A DNA stretch of 43,662 bases from Loktanella sp. (GCA_024686085.1 JAIBDT010000018.1:1-43662); one strand, 5' to 3'; shown: positions 28,807 to 39,280, counted from the stretch's first letter. Notes: generated from the letters alone by a model not told the origin. Program-made: numbers and translations.

Positions 28807-31800
28807 TTACACGACCTCTTGCGCGCGCACCGCTGAAATCAGGGTCACAACCACTTGACGCGTCCGCCCCTGGCCCGGAAAAGCGACGACCGGTTCCGCC
28901 AAAACGCGGCCATCCACAGCGATTTCAATCTTGCCGTGCCCTAGGTGATCGGGGTCCTCAATTCTGATTTCAAGACGCCCGTTTTCAGTTTCCAAAACCA
29001 CTGCGGCACGACCCCAGGCCGTCGGCAGGCACGGCTCAATGCGCACCGCGCCATTCTCGGGCGTGACCCCCAACAGTCCCGAAACACCAAGTTGCAGCGA
29101 CCAGCCCGCAGCACCCGTATACCACGACCAACCGCCCTGCCCCGTTTGAGATCCGGTCCCAGAGACATCGCCCGCCAGAACATAGGGTTCACGCAAGTAT
29201 CGATCAGCATCTTGCATGGTTAATGTGCGCACGATCGGATTGATGATGTCGAAAACCTGATACGCGCGGTCACCGTCTTTGATCGCGACATAGGCGGCCC
29301 CCAGCCACGTCGCGGCATGGGTATACTGCCCGCCATTTTCGCGAATACCCGGCGGATATGCGCGAATGTAGCCAGGGTCACGATCGGTCTTGTCAAAAGG
29401 TGGCGTCAAAAGCCGGATCAATCGAGCCTGCTCATCCACAAGGTTTTCACCCGCCGATGTCAACGCCTTTTGCGCGCGCTCATCTACGGGCAAGCCCGAC
29501 AGAACCGACCACGCCTGCGCGATCAAATCAATGCGACATTCATCATTTGCCGAAGACCCCCAAGGCAGCGCTGCATCGTCAAACGCCCGAAGATACCAAT
29601 GACCATCCCATCCATATGTATGGATCGCTTGTTGCAGACCCTCTGAATAGGTGCCCCAAAGATCCGCGTGATCGCCACGTTCCGCGTCGTGCGCCAATGG
29701 GGCAAAAAGGGCCACGGTCGCAATTTCAAACCACGCCAGCCAGACGCTCTCGCCTCGTCCATCGCGACCGATACGGTCCATGCCATCATTCCAATCCCCC
29801 GCCTCCATAAGCGGCAAACCATGTGCGCCTGTTGTCATCATGCGGTCTAACGCGCGGGCGCAATGATCATAGAGAGTTCCGGTCTCTCCCTCTTCAAACA
29901 GCGCATATCGATCATCCTCGTCCGCCCGCAAAGCGGGGGCCAATAGGAACGGAATCTCTTCGTCGAGAATGCCCTTGTCGCCCGTCGCCTTTACATAACG
30001 CGCGGTAACATAGGCCAGCCAAATGTAGTCGTCCGAGCAACGGGTGCGCACCCCGCGTCCTGCGGGTGGATGCCACCAATGCAGCACGTCACCCGCCTCA
30101 AACTGCTGACGCGCGGCCAGCAAGATATGTTTGCGGGCGCGCTGGGGATCATTGATGAGCAGACCAAGAACATCCTGCAATTGATCGCGGAAACCGTAAG
30201 CCCCGCCAGCCTGATAGAACCCCGCGCGAGCCATGATACGGCACGATCTATTTTGATAGGGCAACCATCTGTTGATCATCAAATCAAACGCGGGATCGGG
30301 CGTTTCGACCTGCACGCTCCCCAATCTCTGCGCCCAAACGGCGTTAACAGTGCGCAAGGCACGGTCGGCCTCGGCGGGGTCTTTCCACCGTTGCACGGCT
30401 TGGGCCAAATCGTCCTGATGTGCGACCTCGCCCAAAGCGAAGACAACTTCAATCTGCCCTCCGGCGGGGATATCGACGTGTATCTGATACGCCGCGCAAG
30501 CATCGCCCCCTTGCGGAAAACGCCCGCCCAAGTCCCAACGTCGTAGCCCGTCAGGGTCAAACACATCCCCATCGTGCCCAAGAAAATCGGTGCGGTCCCC
30601 CGTCACACTGTGGGGTTCCTGAGAGCCCGTTAGAAAGGCCGCCCGCGATGCAAATTCCGGGTTCCACCTGTTGCGCCCGACAATCGCCTTGAGCGCGGCA
30701 TCATAGTGACATGCCACATGGGGCCGCGCAGTACTCTCAAGCGCACCAAGCAACCATTCGGCATAATACGTCGCCGAGATGCGGCGCGCCTGTCCCGACA
30801 GGTTCTTGAGACGGAGCCGTACAAGCTTGACCGACCCGTCAACGGGCACAAATGCAGTCACCTCTTGCTCTAGTCCGTGACTGTTTTGACGCCACGTGGT
30901 GACACCCGCGCCATGTCGGGTTTGGCAGGTTGCATCTTGCCCCATCGGCATTGCCGTCGTGGTCCAAACCTCGCCGTCAGCCTCGTCGCGAAGGTAAAGA
31001 ACCTCGCCCGGCTGGTCCGTGACGGGATCGTTCGACCACGGTGTCAGCCGATGCTCGCCACTGTTGATTGCCCATGTCATCCCCAACCCCGCCTCACTGA
31101 CAAGACAGCCAAAATCATCGTTGGCCAGCACGTTGCACCACGGCGCCGGGGTCCGCATACCCGACCGAAGATGGATCAGATAGTCGCCAGTCGCAGGATC
31201 GACCCCCCCATAACCGTTGTCGAATTGTAGATCATGCGGTTTGCTAATTTCCGGCACGGCCTGATAATCAGGCACTGGTCCCGTCATGAACAGCGGCGCA
31301 CGATCTTGCGGTTCCAACACGCGATCTAGCATCTCGCGCAGTGACCTTTTGTCATCGCGCAGCACAACATGGGCGGCCGCTTGAACGCCGCGCCGCAATC
31401 CTGCCGCCAATTGGTCGGCGGCTATCAAATGGATGCCGCCGCGCATCCCCAATAGGCTGGTGGCATTCGTATCCCCAAGGATCGACAAAACCTTTTCACG
31501 CAGCGGCTCTTCATAACTCGTTGCCGCATCGCGCAAAATAACAAGATCAACCTGCAACCCGACATTGCGCCACAAACGGTGGCCGCGCAGCACCAAATCC
31601 AGCAACGCAGACTCCTCGGGATGTGAAAGCTCAAGCATCAGGATCGGGAAATCACCAGAGATCGCGAACTGCCACAAATCCTGCTGCCCATTCCAGCCAT
31701 CTAGATCAGTTGCGGGCGGGGTACGAAATGTTTGATGAGTGTGAACCAAAAGCGAAGACAAGAGTTGTAACTCTGGCAAATTTTCTGGCGCGATTCCGAG

Positions 31801-34800
31801 CTTTTGCACGTCACGCCCCGTTTCAATCAGCGCATCGTGGAATGTGCGATCAATTGCGGCCATCGGATACCGCGCAGCCACGCGCAACACCTCCGCTTGT
31901 GAACGCCCAGAAACCGTCAGAAAAACCAACTGTTTGGTTTCCCTTGGTTTCAACTGAACCCGAACCTGAAGCGCCATCACCGGATCAAGCGTCCACCCGG
32001 CTGTTTCGCTGAGGCCCATCCGCACCCCTTCAGGTGAGCGCGCGCTTTGATTGCGCCCCAAAACACGTTTGCGGTCCGTGTCCCAAGAGGTGACCGCAAT
32101 GTCTGGCCCGTTTGAGATCAACTTGTGCAGCAGTACTGGCGGCTGCGTCTCAGGGCGGCGCGGACGGCGATTGAAAAATAGCGCCTGCTCATCTGAAAGA
32201 AACGCGCTGTGCACGAACAGCTTGCTGAACGCAGGATGGCGCTCGTCTTCCAATGGCGGTGCCAAAACCACCTCGGCATAAGTCGTCAGCTCAATGGTCC
32301 GCTCGCTATCGCTTTCGTTCACAAGCGTCACGCGCCTGACCTCAACATCATCGTAAGGTGCCACGGTAATATCCATCCGCGCGATAATACCATCATGACG
32401 GCGCAACAGCTCGACCATGTGTTGGTGTAAAACGCATTTGGTGTCGGCATCGGCGTGCCCAGTTGGTGCAGACCCCAAAGACCACAAATCTCCACCGTCA
32501 ATATCTCGCAAATAGACCCACAAACCCTGCGCCGTGCGGGTCGGATCGGGCCGCCACCGCGTCAAGGCAGTTGCACCCAAACTTAGGCCCCCTCCCCCGC
32601 TATTAGTGATCAGTGACGACATGCGCCCGTTGCCCAAAAGATGCACGTGCGGGACGATGAAATCGGGCGACGGTACCCAAGGTGTCAGATCTGATCCTTG
32701 CGGCACATCCACCTCATCAACCCAAAGCTCATCCGCGCGGCCCAACTCAAGCGGCTCATTCCACGGCACCTGCTCTTGCAGCAGTAAATCCATCGCCTGC
32801 ATCGGCTTTTCCCGCAAGAAGCGGTTCACCATCACATTGTCGCAAAGCGCGTTGACGATTGCGGCCTGAACCATCCCCTGATGGTGCGCCATAAATGTTG
32901 TGACGGGCACAAAGGCGGCATTTTGCGTGGTGCGCCCGGGCGTAAAATCAAGCGCGTCAATAAACCCATAGCGGGTTAACGCGCCATGGCTTGCAAGCAC
33001 CTGTAGGTTTTCAGACGCGGCTTGTGGCCACCCACAAAGCGCCAGTGCAGTGCCGTAAGGCGCGATGACCAAATCCTCCGTTAATCCTCTGCGAATCCCT
33101 AAACCGGGCACGCCAAAAGCACGGTATTGGAACGTTCCCGCAGCATCGGTCATTCCGAATGCGGATTCAGATATTCCCCACGGAACGCCCCGATTTTGGG
33201 CATAGTCACGCTGAAACTCGACTGCCGTCAGCTCGCTTTCGCCCAATAAGGTATCGCGGTAACTCGGCAGAAAAAGCGGCGGCATAAGGTATTCGAACAT
33301 CGACCCGTTCCACGACAAAATCGACGGCTTCCCGCGAAGCCGCGTGATGGGGCGACTGAATGCGAACCAGTGATCAATCGGAACGTCATGCTTCGCAATC
33401 GCAAAATAACTTGCAAGACGCGCCTCTGTCGCCAGCAGATCATAGTGGCTGTTGTCCATCTTGCCCAAGCTTAGATTATAGCCTATGAAAAACAGCCGAG
33501 GCGCGCGGTCATAAAGAAACGCAAAGTCCATGCCAAAAGCAATTTCGCCGGATTTCACGGCAAGATCGGTTAGCGCGTCCCGTAAATCTGTCTCGTGGTC
33601 ATGACCGTCCTGCATCGATTGCCGCAGATCATTGAGCCACGTCAGCGTCACCTGATCCAAATCCGTGTGGACAGACTGCCACGCAGTCACAAAATCCAAA
33701 GCAGTTGCAGCCGACAAAGGTTCCTGACGTCCTCTGGCCGCTGAATACAAATCATAGGCAATCGCATGCGCGGTCGCTTGTGCGGCGCTCGGTGCGTCTG
33801 AAAGCATCAGAAGCCACGGCATATAGGTTTCAATATCGCGCGTGATGGCGTGAAGGTCGTGGTGAAACCGCTCTAACCAAGTCGAAATTTCGCTCACCTG
33901 TGCCAGCGGCAAATTCGGCGCTTCTCCGATTGCGGCCTGCGCACTTATCTCCAAATCAACCCAAAGCGGCCCGCTTAAGGCGGCATGAGTCGATTCCCAT
34001 TCAAGCGGTGACGTTGCCGCAAGCGCAATCTGCTGGCGCACCGCGTGTTCGGTCTTGTCCAACAAAGCTTCGTCATAGTTTGGCGTGGCGCGAATTGCGG
34101 CGCACAACAGATCGAGCGTGGTCTCAAGGCATCCAAAACACGCCCGGTCAATCACAGGAGCAGCGGCAAGTTCCAAGCACCCTTGCTTAAGCGTCACCAA
34201 ACACACCGCAAGGTTGCCACTATCCACCGTCGACACATATTGCGGCTCCAGTGGCTCAAGCGTTCCGGTCTTGTACCAGTTCAGCAGGTGCCCACGATAT
34301 CTGGCCATCTGCTCAAGCGTATCAACGGTGTTGCGCGCTCGTGCCGCGAAATCGCTCGTGGTGATGAACCCCATGTCTCGCGCGGCAAGCGCCGAAACCA
34401 GAAACATCCCGATATTGGTCGGCGACGTTCGATGTGCGGTCTCAACTTTCTGGCCGTCTTGATGGTTGTCGGGCGGCAGCCAGTTATCGTCAGGGCCGAC
34501 AAAAGTCTCAAAAAAGTGCCACGTGCGCCGCGCGACCATAATCAAAAACTTGCGGTCCGTTTCGTCTAGGGACTGCGTTCGGAAATAGCGCGGTCGCGCG
34601 CTCCAAACCGAGATTTCGGGCGCAACCAACCAAAGCAGCAAAACGGGTACGGCGGGCCAGAATCCGCTCGGGCTGTTAACGCCCAAATGCCCGGCCAGAA
34701 CCAAAGCAAGCGCCGACGACGGCCACATCAGTGCCCAAGACCTATACCGTATGCTTTGGCCTTCGGATCGGGTCGAGGCATGGGCTGCCGATGTCCATTC

Positions 34801-37260
34801 AAGACGGTTCTTACCCGTCAAAAGGACCCGCCAAAGCGTACGGAAAATGGCGTCCAGCGCGAGGAGCGTGTCGCTCACAAGGAAGGCAATCGAGAAAAAC
34901 CACCGGCCGCCGGTCGTTCGAATTTGGTGAATTGCGCTGCCCAATGCACCACGGCGGATTCCCCCCGTCGCAATCGAGAATAGCTCTCCCACCAAATAGC
35001 TTCCTGGTGCGGCAACGGCCAAAATAGTCCAGACCAGCGCACTCCCAGGCAGGGCCAGCCATGCCCCCAAAAACAGCAGCAAAAGCGCGGGTGGCATCAG
35101 GCTTCGCCGCAGGTTATCAACCATTTTCCAGCGGTCTAGTGTCGATAACGTCGTGGGCGTCTTGCCATCTTGGGCGTGTGGCACCCTACGCCCCAACCAA
35201 GGTACAAGCTGCCAATCGCCCCGCATCCAGCGGTGCTGACGCATCGCAAATTCGGGGTAGGTCGCAGGCAAATCTTCGTAAAGTACAAGGTTGCTTGCCA
35301 GCGCCGCGCGCGCATGCAGCCCCTCAAAAAGATCGTGACTAAGAATATGATTCTTCGGAACGCGGCCTGCCATGCTGCGATCTAGGGCGGCAATATCATA
35401 TATCCCTTTGCCCACGTAAATGCCGGTGCCGAAGAGGTCCTGATAGACGTCGGAAACCGCCCGACTATAGATATCCACCGCTGTGTCGCCACCATAAAGA
35501 TGGGTGAAATGGGTGCCTTCGCCAAGCTTGGGCAAAATCTCGATGCGCGGCTGCAAGATCGCATAGCCTGCGATGACGCGCCCCGTTTGCGGATCATTTA
35601 CCGCACGGTTTAGAGGATGCGCCATGATGCCAACCATACGCGATGCCGATCTGGGTGGGATCTGCGTGTCGGCATCAAGCGTGATTGCGTAGCGGGTGCT
35701 GCGCAGCCTCTCAATGGGGCCCGCGACCACATCAAACGCATCCTCCCCCTGCCCTAGCACATAGCGGTTGAACTCCTCTAACTTCCCACGCTTGCGTTCC
35801 CAAGCCATCCAACACCCTTCAGCGGCATTGTATTTACGGTGTCGGTGCAACACCATAAACGGCCCACCATCCTCCGCCGGATAGCGTCGGTTAAGGGTGT
35901 CGATCCGGTCCCGAAGAGCAGCCTCAATCTCGGCGTCTTGCCGCAGGGTTTCCGTCTGCGCATCAATGGGGTCCGACAGTATCACAAACGTCAAAGCGGG
36001 ATCTGGATTTGCCAGTTGCAGAATTTCGATCTTTTGCGCAATTACATCAACCTCGGCGACGGAGCCTATAATAACCGGCACCACAATGGACGTCGCAAAC
36101 TCGGGCGGGATCGATTTTGAAAAATCCAATTCGGGCAGGGTTTTGGGGCGGCTGAATTTTGTGATGATCCAATGCCCCGCCCAAACGCTTGGGATGGTAA
36201 CGGGCAACAAGGTCAACGCAATTCCAACCACCCACTGCATTGGGGTCGCATGATAGGCGTGCAGATAGAGCGCCGACACAAGGATCGCAGCGATAACAAG
36301 CAAAGACAGCCCCGCCGCATAAAGCCAGCCGACATACCCCGAAAGGTGGCGAAGCAGGGCAAGCCCACGCGGCACGCGGCAGTCCAACGCGGCTTCAATC
36401 ACAGAAAACCCGTCGCCGACGAGCCAATATCCGACATGCCGCCGCACACTGTCCTTGGGTTCACCCTGCGACAGTCTAACAGCTTCACGGGCCACTGAGG
36501 GTTCGGAATGGGCGCAACGCGCACCCAACCTCTCCACCGTTTTTCGGTAATGGTCGCGGGTCTCAAACGTCATCTTCGCATAAATACCCGCAGGATCCTT
36601 GGAAAGCTCCGCTTCGATGCAGCTGGTGCCGTCCACAAAATCCGGCCACGTGATGGCTTCAATCGCGATCAGACATGCAATCGCTTTCGAAATCTCATCA
36701 ACGGGCCTGCCACCCGCCGCGCCAAGTGTCTCGCCGCTCAGTTTCAAATCCTGCGACAGGCTCGCATCCATCGTGCCAATCGCCTGAATAAGCCGCTCCA
36801 CACAAACCAACCGAAGCATCGACGGAAGCGCCCAAAGCTCTGCATTGGTAAGCTTCACATGGGCCTGATAATCCGCTACATAATCCGTCAAACCGGCGAG
36901 CGTAATTTGGGGCTTGAGGTCATCAAACGCTGCGCTCGCCAAGGCAAAGACGCGCGGCACCCCCGGCCCCTCGGGCCCTGCAAGCGCCGGAAGCTTGTCG
37001 TAGAAATCGCGGGGCATACCAGACTGCAAGCGCCTGAAGGCGCGCTTGATCTGATAGTCATTGTCCAAAAGCCAGTCGGCAGCGCGTTGTTGATCGGGCG
37101 CAGGTTCGGCGCAATATTGCCTCACACGGCCAAACCAGTCAGGCAAGCGAGGCAAGGCACGATAACTGTCAAGCAGAAGAGGTGGGCCTTTTCTTATGGC
37201 GTGACGCGCGACCGATTGCCGTGGTTTAGTGTCGGGTTTCTGCCCGTCCGGATTGATCAT
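28807..37260 (-). CDS. ndvB: Cyclic beta-1,2-glucan synthase-like giant protein (NdvB/ChvB family), 2817 aa
   Basis: This inner-membrane enzyme would polymerise UDP-glucose into periplasmic cyclic glucan. Order of parts: N-terminal cytoplasmic region; membrane helices at about 315-365; a GT84-type glycosyltransferase with TLDADTQIPP near residue 530 and the QxxRW motif QHRWMRGDW near 677; further membrane helices at about 730-890; then a long region with two glucoamylase-like/GH94 repeats ending in a phosphorylase domain with the catalytic-type block EAGDWNDGMDRIG near 2487. NdvB proteins are usually about 2800 residues, so it is full length. It overlaps the upstream Usp gene by 4 bp (ATGA), so both are made from the promoter at about 38.4 kb. 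Classical roles are osmotic adaptation and host interaction; this location suggests stress use. Confidence 0.93.
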   Translation of the reverse strand: MINPDGQKPDTKPRQSVARHAIRKGPPLLLDSYRALPRLPDWFGRVRQYCAEPAPDQQRAADWLLDNDYQIKRAFRRLQSGMPRDFYDKLPALAGPEGPGVPRVFALASAAFDDLKPQITLAGLTDYVADYQAHVKLTNAELWALPSMLRLVCVERLIQAIGTMDASLSQDLKLSGETLGAAGGRPVDEISKAIACLIAIEAITWPDFVDGTSCIEAELSKDPAGIYAKMTFETRDHYRKTVERLGARCAHSEPSVAREAVRLSQGEPKDSVRRHVGYWLVGDGFSVIEAALDCRVPRGLALLRHLSGYVGWLYAAGLSLLVIAAILVSALYLHAYHATPMQWVVGIALTLLPVTIPSVWAGHWIITKFSRPKTLPELDFSKSIPPEFATSIVVPVIIGSVAEVDVIAQKIEILQLANPDPALTFVILSDPIDAQTETLRQDAEIEAALRDRIDTLNRRYPAEDGGPFMVLHRHRKYNAAEGCWMAWERKRGKLEEFNRYVLGQGEDAFDVVAGPIERLRSTRYAITLDADTQIPPRSASRMVGIMAHPLNRAVNDPQTGRVIAGYAILQPRIEILPKLGEGTHFTHLYGGDTAVDIYSRAVSDVYQDLFGTGIYVGKGIYDIAALDRSMAGRVPKNHILSHDLFEGLHARAALASNLVLYEDLPATYPEFAMRQHRWMRGDWQLVPWLGRRVPHAQDGKTPTTLSTLDRWKMVDNLRRSLMPPALLLLFLGAWLALPGSALVWTILAVAAPGSYLVGELFSIATGGIRRGALGSAIHQIRTTGGRWFFSIAFLVSDTLLALDAIFRTLWRVLLTGKNRLEWTSAAHASTRSEGQSIRYRSWALMWPSSALALVLAGHLGVNSPSGFWPAVPVLLLWLVAPEISVWSARPRYFRTQSLDETDRKFLIMVARRTWHFFETFVGPDDNWLPPDNHQDGQKVETAHRTSPTNIGMFLVSALAARDMGFITTSDFAARARNTVDTLEQMARYRGHLLNWYKTGTLEPLEPQYVSTVDSGNLAVCLVTLKQGCLELAAAPVIDRACFGCLETTLDLLCAAIRATPNYDEALLDKTEHAVRQQIALAATSPLEWESTHAALSGPLWVDLEISAQAAIGEAPNLPLAQVSEISTWLERFHHDLHAITRDIETYMPWLLMLSDAPSAAQATAHAIAYDLYSAARGRQEPLSAATALDFVTAWQSVHTDLDQVTLTWLNDLRQSMQDGHDHETDLRDALTDLAVKSGEIAFGMDFAFLYDRAPRLFFIGYNLSLGKMDNSHYDLLATEARLASYFAIAKHDVPIDHWFAFSRPITRLRGKPSILSWNGSMFEYLMPPLFLPSYRDTLLGESELTAVEFQRDYAQNRGVPWGISESAFGMTDAAGTFQYRAFGVPGLGIRRGLTEDLVIAPYGTALALCGWPQAASENLQVLASHGALTRYGFIDALDFTPGRTTQNAAFVPVTTFMAHHQGMVQAAIVNALCDNVMVNRFLREKPMQAMDLLLQEQVPWNEPLELGRADELWVDEVDVPQGSDLTPWVPSPDFIVPHVHLLGNGRMSSLITNSGGGGLSLGATALTRWRPDPTRTAQGLWVYLRDIDGGDLWSLGSAPTGHADADTKCVLHQHMVELLRRHDGIIARMDITVAPYDDVEVRRVTLVNESDSERTIELTTYAEVVLAPPLEDERHPAFSKLFVHSAFLSDEQALFFNRRPRRPETQPPVLLHKLISNGPDIAVTSWDTDRKRVLGRNQSARSPEGVRMGLSETAGWTLDPVMALQVRVQLKPRETKQLVFLTVSGRSQAEVLRVAARYPMAAIDRTFHDALIETGRDVQKLGIAPENLPELQLLSSLLVHTHQTFRTPPATDLDGWNGQQDLWQFAISGDFPILMLELSHPEESALLDLVLRGHRLWRNVGLQVDLVILRDAATSYEEPLREKVLSILGDTNATSLLGMRGGIHLIAADQLAAGLRRGVQAAAHVVLRDDKRSLREMLDRVLEPQDRAPLFMTGPVPDYQAVPEISKPHDLQFDNGYGGVDPATGDYLIHLRSGMRTPAPWCNVLANDDFGCLVSEAGLGMTWAINSGEHRLTPWSNDPVTDQPGEVLYLRDEADGEVWTTTAMPMGQDATCQTRHGAGVTTWRQNSHGLEQEVTAFVPVDGSVKLVRLRLKNLSGQARRISATYYAEWLLGALESTARPHVACHYDAALKAIVGRNRWNPEFASRAAFLTGSQEPHSVTGDRTDFLGHDGDVFDPDGLRRWDLGGRFPQGGDACAAYQIHVDIPAGGQIEVVFALGEVAHQDDLAQAVQRWKDPAEADRALRTVNAVWAQRLGSVQVETPDPAFDLMINRWLPYQNRSCRIMARAGFYQAGGAYGFRDQLQDVLGLLINDPQRARKHILLAARQQFEAGDVLHWWHPPAGRGVRTRCSDDYIWLAYVTARYVKATGDKGILDEEIPFLLAPALRADEDDRYALFEEGETGTLYDHCARALDRMMTTGAHGLPLMEAGDWNDGMDRIGRDGRGESVWLAWFEIATVALFAPLAHDAERGDHADLWGTYSEGLQQAIHTYGWDGHWYLRAFDDAALPWGSSANDECRIDLIAQAWSVLSGLPVDERAQKALTSAGENLVDEQARLIRLLTPPFDKTDRDPGYIRAYPPGIRENGGQYTHAATWLGAAYVAIKDGDRAYQVFDIINPIVRTLTMQDADRYLREPYVLAGDVSGTGSQTGQGGWSWYTGAAGWSLQLGVSGLLGVTPENGAVRIEPCLPTAWGRAAVVLETENGRLEIRIEDPDHLGHGKIEIAVDGRVLAEPVVAFPGQGRTRQVVVTLISAVRAQEVV

Positions 37261-38285
37261 CCGTCTGTTCCCGTCGGTTGCCGCACACCCTGCGAAGAGG
37301 GGTTGGCGAACGCGTGGGCGTTATTGCGGCCACGCAGGTGGCGCACCATCAACACAGGAATCTCGGCCCGATCAAGAATGAAACGGGCTACGTCACCCGT
37401 CGCCACATCGCTGTGCCCGCTTTGTCCATGTGTTGCCATGACTAGAAAATCGACGGCTTCCTGAGACGCGAAATCCAACAAGGCACGGCGCGCATCGCCT
37501 CCCTGCAAAATCCAAGTGGAAACCTTTAGCCCGTTGTGCGCCAAAGTATTCTTGATCCGCGCCATATGGACTTCACCGGCCTGCCTGTTCCGCTTTACAA
37601 CCAGTTCATGCAAACGCTCCGCTTCAGAGTCTTTCACGCCAAACTCCGTCAATCCCGGTTCTGGCATGACATAACACAGCAACACCTCCGCCTTCTCGGC
37701 ATTGGCCAACATGATGGCCATCGGCAGTGCCGCCTCCGCACGGGCCGATCCGTCAAGCGGCACCATAATGCGGCGGTAGTGTTGGTCTTTAGCAAGCACA
37801 GCGTCCTCTGGGATCATCAAGATCGCCGCACCATGCGCCTCCAGCACACCACAGGCCGTTTTGCTGACTTGCCACCCCAGGCTATTGCGCGACCTTATCG
37901 CTGCCGTAATATCGCGATGTCGCTGGCCCATCAGCGCGGAAATCTGTCCGATACAAGGTCCCTCCAACAGCTTCACCTCGCAGGGCTGCTCATGGCCTTT
38001 GATCGCCTCGGCCAAACCCGTGAGCCATTTCATGTTCTTTTGTTTCTTGAGATTCCAATCCACTGGATCGATGGGTCCGTTGTGGTTTGACGCGTCCGAC
38101 ATGACATGCACAAGCGTCACGCTGCCCTGAAACGCACGCGCGACCCGTTGCGCGTGCCGCAACGCAGACGTTTCTTCCTGCGTGTCATCCACGAAAATAA
38201 GAACATCTGATCGGCTGTTCCCATTGCTTGTCCGTGTGGTACGCGCATCGGCGCGCTGCGGCTCATCGTCCAATTCACTTGTCAT
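37257..38285 (-). CDS. Tandem universal stress protein, 342 aa
   Basis: Two Usp units. The first (about residues 25-165, VLIFVDDTQEETSALRHA) is degenerate and lacks a clear ATP motif. The second (about 170-325) has the strand RIMVPLDGSARAEAALPMA and ends VMATHGQSGHSDVATGDVARFIL, close to the G2xG9xG pattern but altered in the last part. Start 38285 has GGAG 8 nt upstream; an open extension to 38306 has only a TTG. The stop overlaps the NdvB start. Co-expression with a cyclic glucan synthase is unusual for Usp. Confidence 0.88.
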   Translation of the reverse strand: MTSELDDEPQRADARTTRTSNGNSRSDVLIFVDDTQEETSALRHAQRVARAFQGSVTLVHVMSDASNHNGPIDPVDWNLKKQKNMKWLTGLAEAIKGHEQPCEVKLLEGPCIGQISALMGQRHRDITAAIRSRNSLGWQVSKTACGVLEAHGAAILMIPEDAVLAKDQHYRRIMVPLDGSARAEAALPMAIMLANAEKAEVLLCYVMPEPGLTEFGVKDSEAERLHELVVKRNRQAGEVHMARIKNTLAHNGLKVSTWILQGGDARRALLDFASQEAVDFLVMATHGQSGHSDVATGDVARFILDRAEIPVLMVRHLRGRNNAHAFANPSSQGVRQPTGTDG

Positions 38286-38462
38286 TCTGCGATCTCCATC
38301 GGGCAAGATTGGCGCAAAAAAATCCTGACATCCGGCAGCGGCCAGATTGAAACGCCGTTCAAAATTCGATCACAAAACGGTCGAAACAAAGCGAAGGCAG
38401 CGTTAGTCAATCAATTCAAATCACCTGTTGGAAACATCATCGCCCACAAAACGGTGCCGCGA

Positions 38463-38476
38463 TTGAGACATATCAA
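38463..38476. promoter_or_regulatory. FixK/FNR-like box (one mismatch), likely for the usp-ndvB operon
   Basis: TTGAGACATATCAA differs from TTGAYNNNNRTCAA at one base. On the minus strand GATGAT (38441-38436) starts 28.5 bp from the centre, so it could activate the usp-ndvB operon. It also lies upstream of the exact box serving Hsp20 copy 4. Confidence 0.5.
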
Positions 38477-38506
38477 TCTGCCCAGAAATTAATGCGCCAC
38501 GCAAAA

Positions 38507-38547
38507 TTGATTTTCATCAATATCCGTTTCCCAAGGACTGCTAGATC
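38507..38547 (+). promoter_or_regulatory. FixK/FNR box and -10, promoter of Hsp20 copy 4
   Basis: TTGATTTTCATCAA (38507-38520) is an exact match. TAGATC (38542-38547) lies 28.5 bp from the box centre and resembles the TAGATT of the 13.6-kb promoter. Predicted leader about 28 nt, carrying AGGAG. Confidence 0.75.
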
Positions 38548-38581
38548 GGCGTGTACTGGAAACTTGAACAGGAGAATTAAC

Positions 38582-39064
38582 ATGTCATATCAGGATTTTT
38601 TACCAGCGAGCTGGGTCAAGGATCGCAAGAACGAAGCCCATCCCCTCGCCATACTGCGCAGAGAAGTTGACGATTTGTTTGACGACTTTGGTAATGGTTT
38701 CTTCAACCGCACCCACGCGGTTGCCATTCATTCCAACGTTAGCGAAACAGATCATGAATACTGCATCACCGCCGAACTTCCCGGCATGACAGAGGCGGAC
38801 GTCGACGTCTCGATCACAGGTGATCGCATCGTCATCAAGGGCGAAAAAAAGTCTGAAACCGAAGAACGGGGCGACGAGAAAGGTCGCGAATTCCACCGTA
38901 TCGAGCGGAGCTCGGGGTCATTCCAGCGCAGCCTTACTCTGCCCTTCAAGATTGACCCCGACAAGGTGGTGGCGAAGGTCAAGAGCGGCGTTCTGACCGT
39001 GACTGTTCCTAAGCCGTCTGAAGCAATTGCAGACACTAAAAAGATCAAAATTTCCCACGAATAG
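38582..39064 (+). CDS. Small heat shock protein Hsp20 (copy 4), 160 aa
   Basis: Class A-type Hsp20 closely related to copy 3: VSETDHEYCITAELPGM, VSITGDRIVIKGEKK, FQRSLTLPFKIDPDKV and VKSGVLTVTVPKP, with a KKIKISHE tail carrying an IxI motif (IKI). ATG 38582 follows AGGAG by 7 nt; the frame is open upstream to 38492 without support. Stand-alone gene with its own FixK-type promoter and a strong terminator. Confidence 0.94.
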   Translation: MSYQDFLPASWVKDRKNEAHPLAILRREVDDLFDDFGNGFFNRTHAVAIHSNVSETDHEYCITAELPGMTEADVDVSITGDRIVIKGEKKSETEERGDEKGREFHRIERSSGSFQRSLTLPFKIDPDKVVAKVKSGVLTVTVPKPSEAIADTKKIKISHE

Positions 39065-39075
39065 AGGTGTCGCAA

Positions 39076-39124
39076 CCGTGCCGCTGACAACATTGCTAGC
39101 GGCACGGCTCTTCTTTGTTTTTCC
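39076..39124 (+). terminator. Intrinsic terminator after Hsp20 copy 4
   Basis: CCGTGCCGCT (39076-39085) pairs perfectly with AGCGGCACGG (39098-39107), loop 12 nt, followed by a T-rich run (CTCTTCTTTGTTTTT, 39108-39122 or so). It begins 12 nt after the stop codon. Confidence 0.85.
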
Positions 39125-39151
39125 ATCAAGGATGCTCGGGCATCTGAGGCC

Positions 39152-39280
39152 CTAGTTGCCGCGCCGCGCCAACATTGCAAACAACAGCCCGACCCCAAGT
39201 GCGCCTAAAAAATCGCTGAAGCGGGTGCTCGCGCACGTCGGCCTCCATGGTTTTTCAAGGCGTTCAACCTTTTTGCCCAT
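39152..39280 (-). CDS. Possible small membrane protein, 42 aa
   Basis: The frame from ATG 39280 gives a basic start (MGKKVERLEKPWRP) and one hydrophobic segment (FLGALGVGLLFAMLA) with a basic end (RRGN). No ribosome binding site is obvious and no family is recognised. The remaining 39125-39346 sequence has nothing else. Confidence 0.25.
   Translation of the reverse strand: MGKKVERLEKPWRPTCASTRFSDFLGALGVGLLFAMLARRGN

Noticed and set aside
36508-37464. 318-aa plus-strand open frame opposite ndvB
   Set aside because: Shadow of the NdvB and Usp genes; Arg/His-rich composition and no start signals.
38347-38362. TTGAA-N6-TTCAA palindrome upstream of the usp-ndvB operon
   Set aside because: Spacing of six does not fit the FixK/FNR box and no other regulator is recognised for it.
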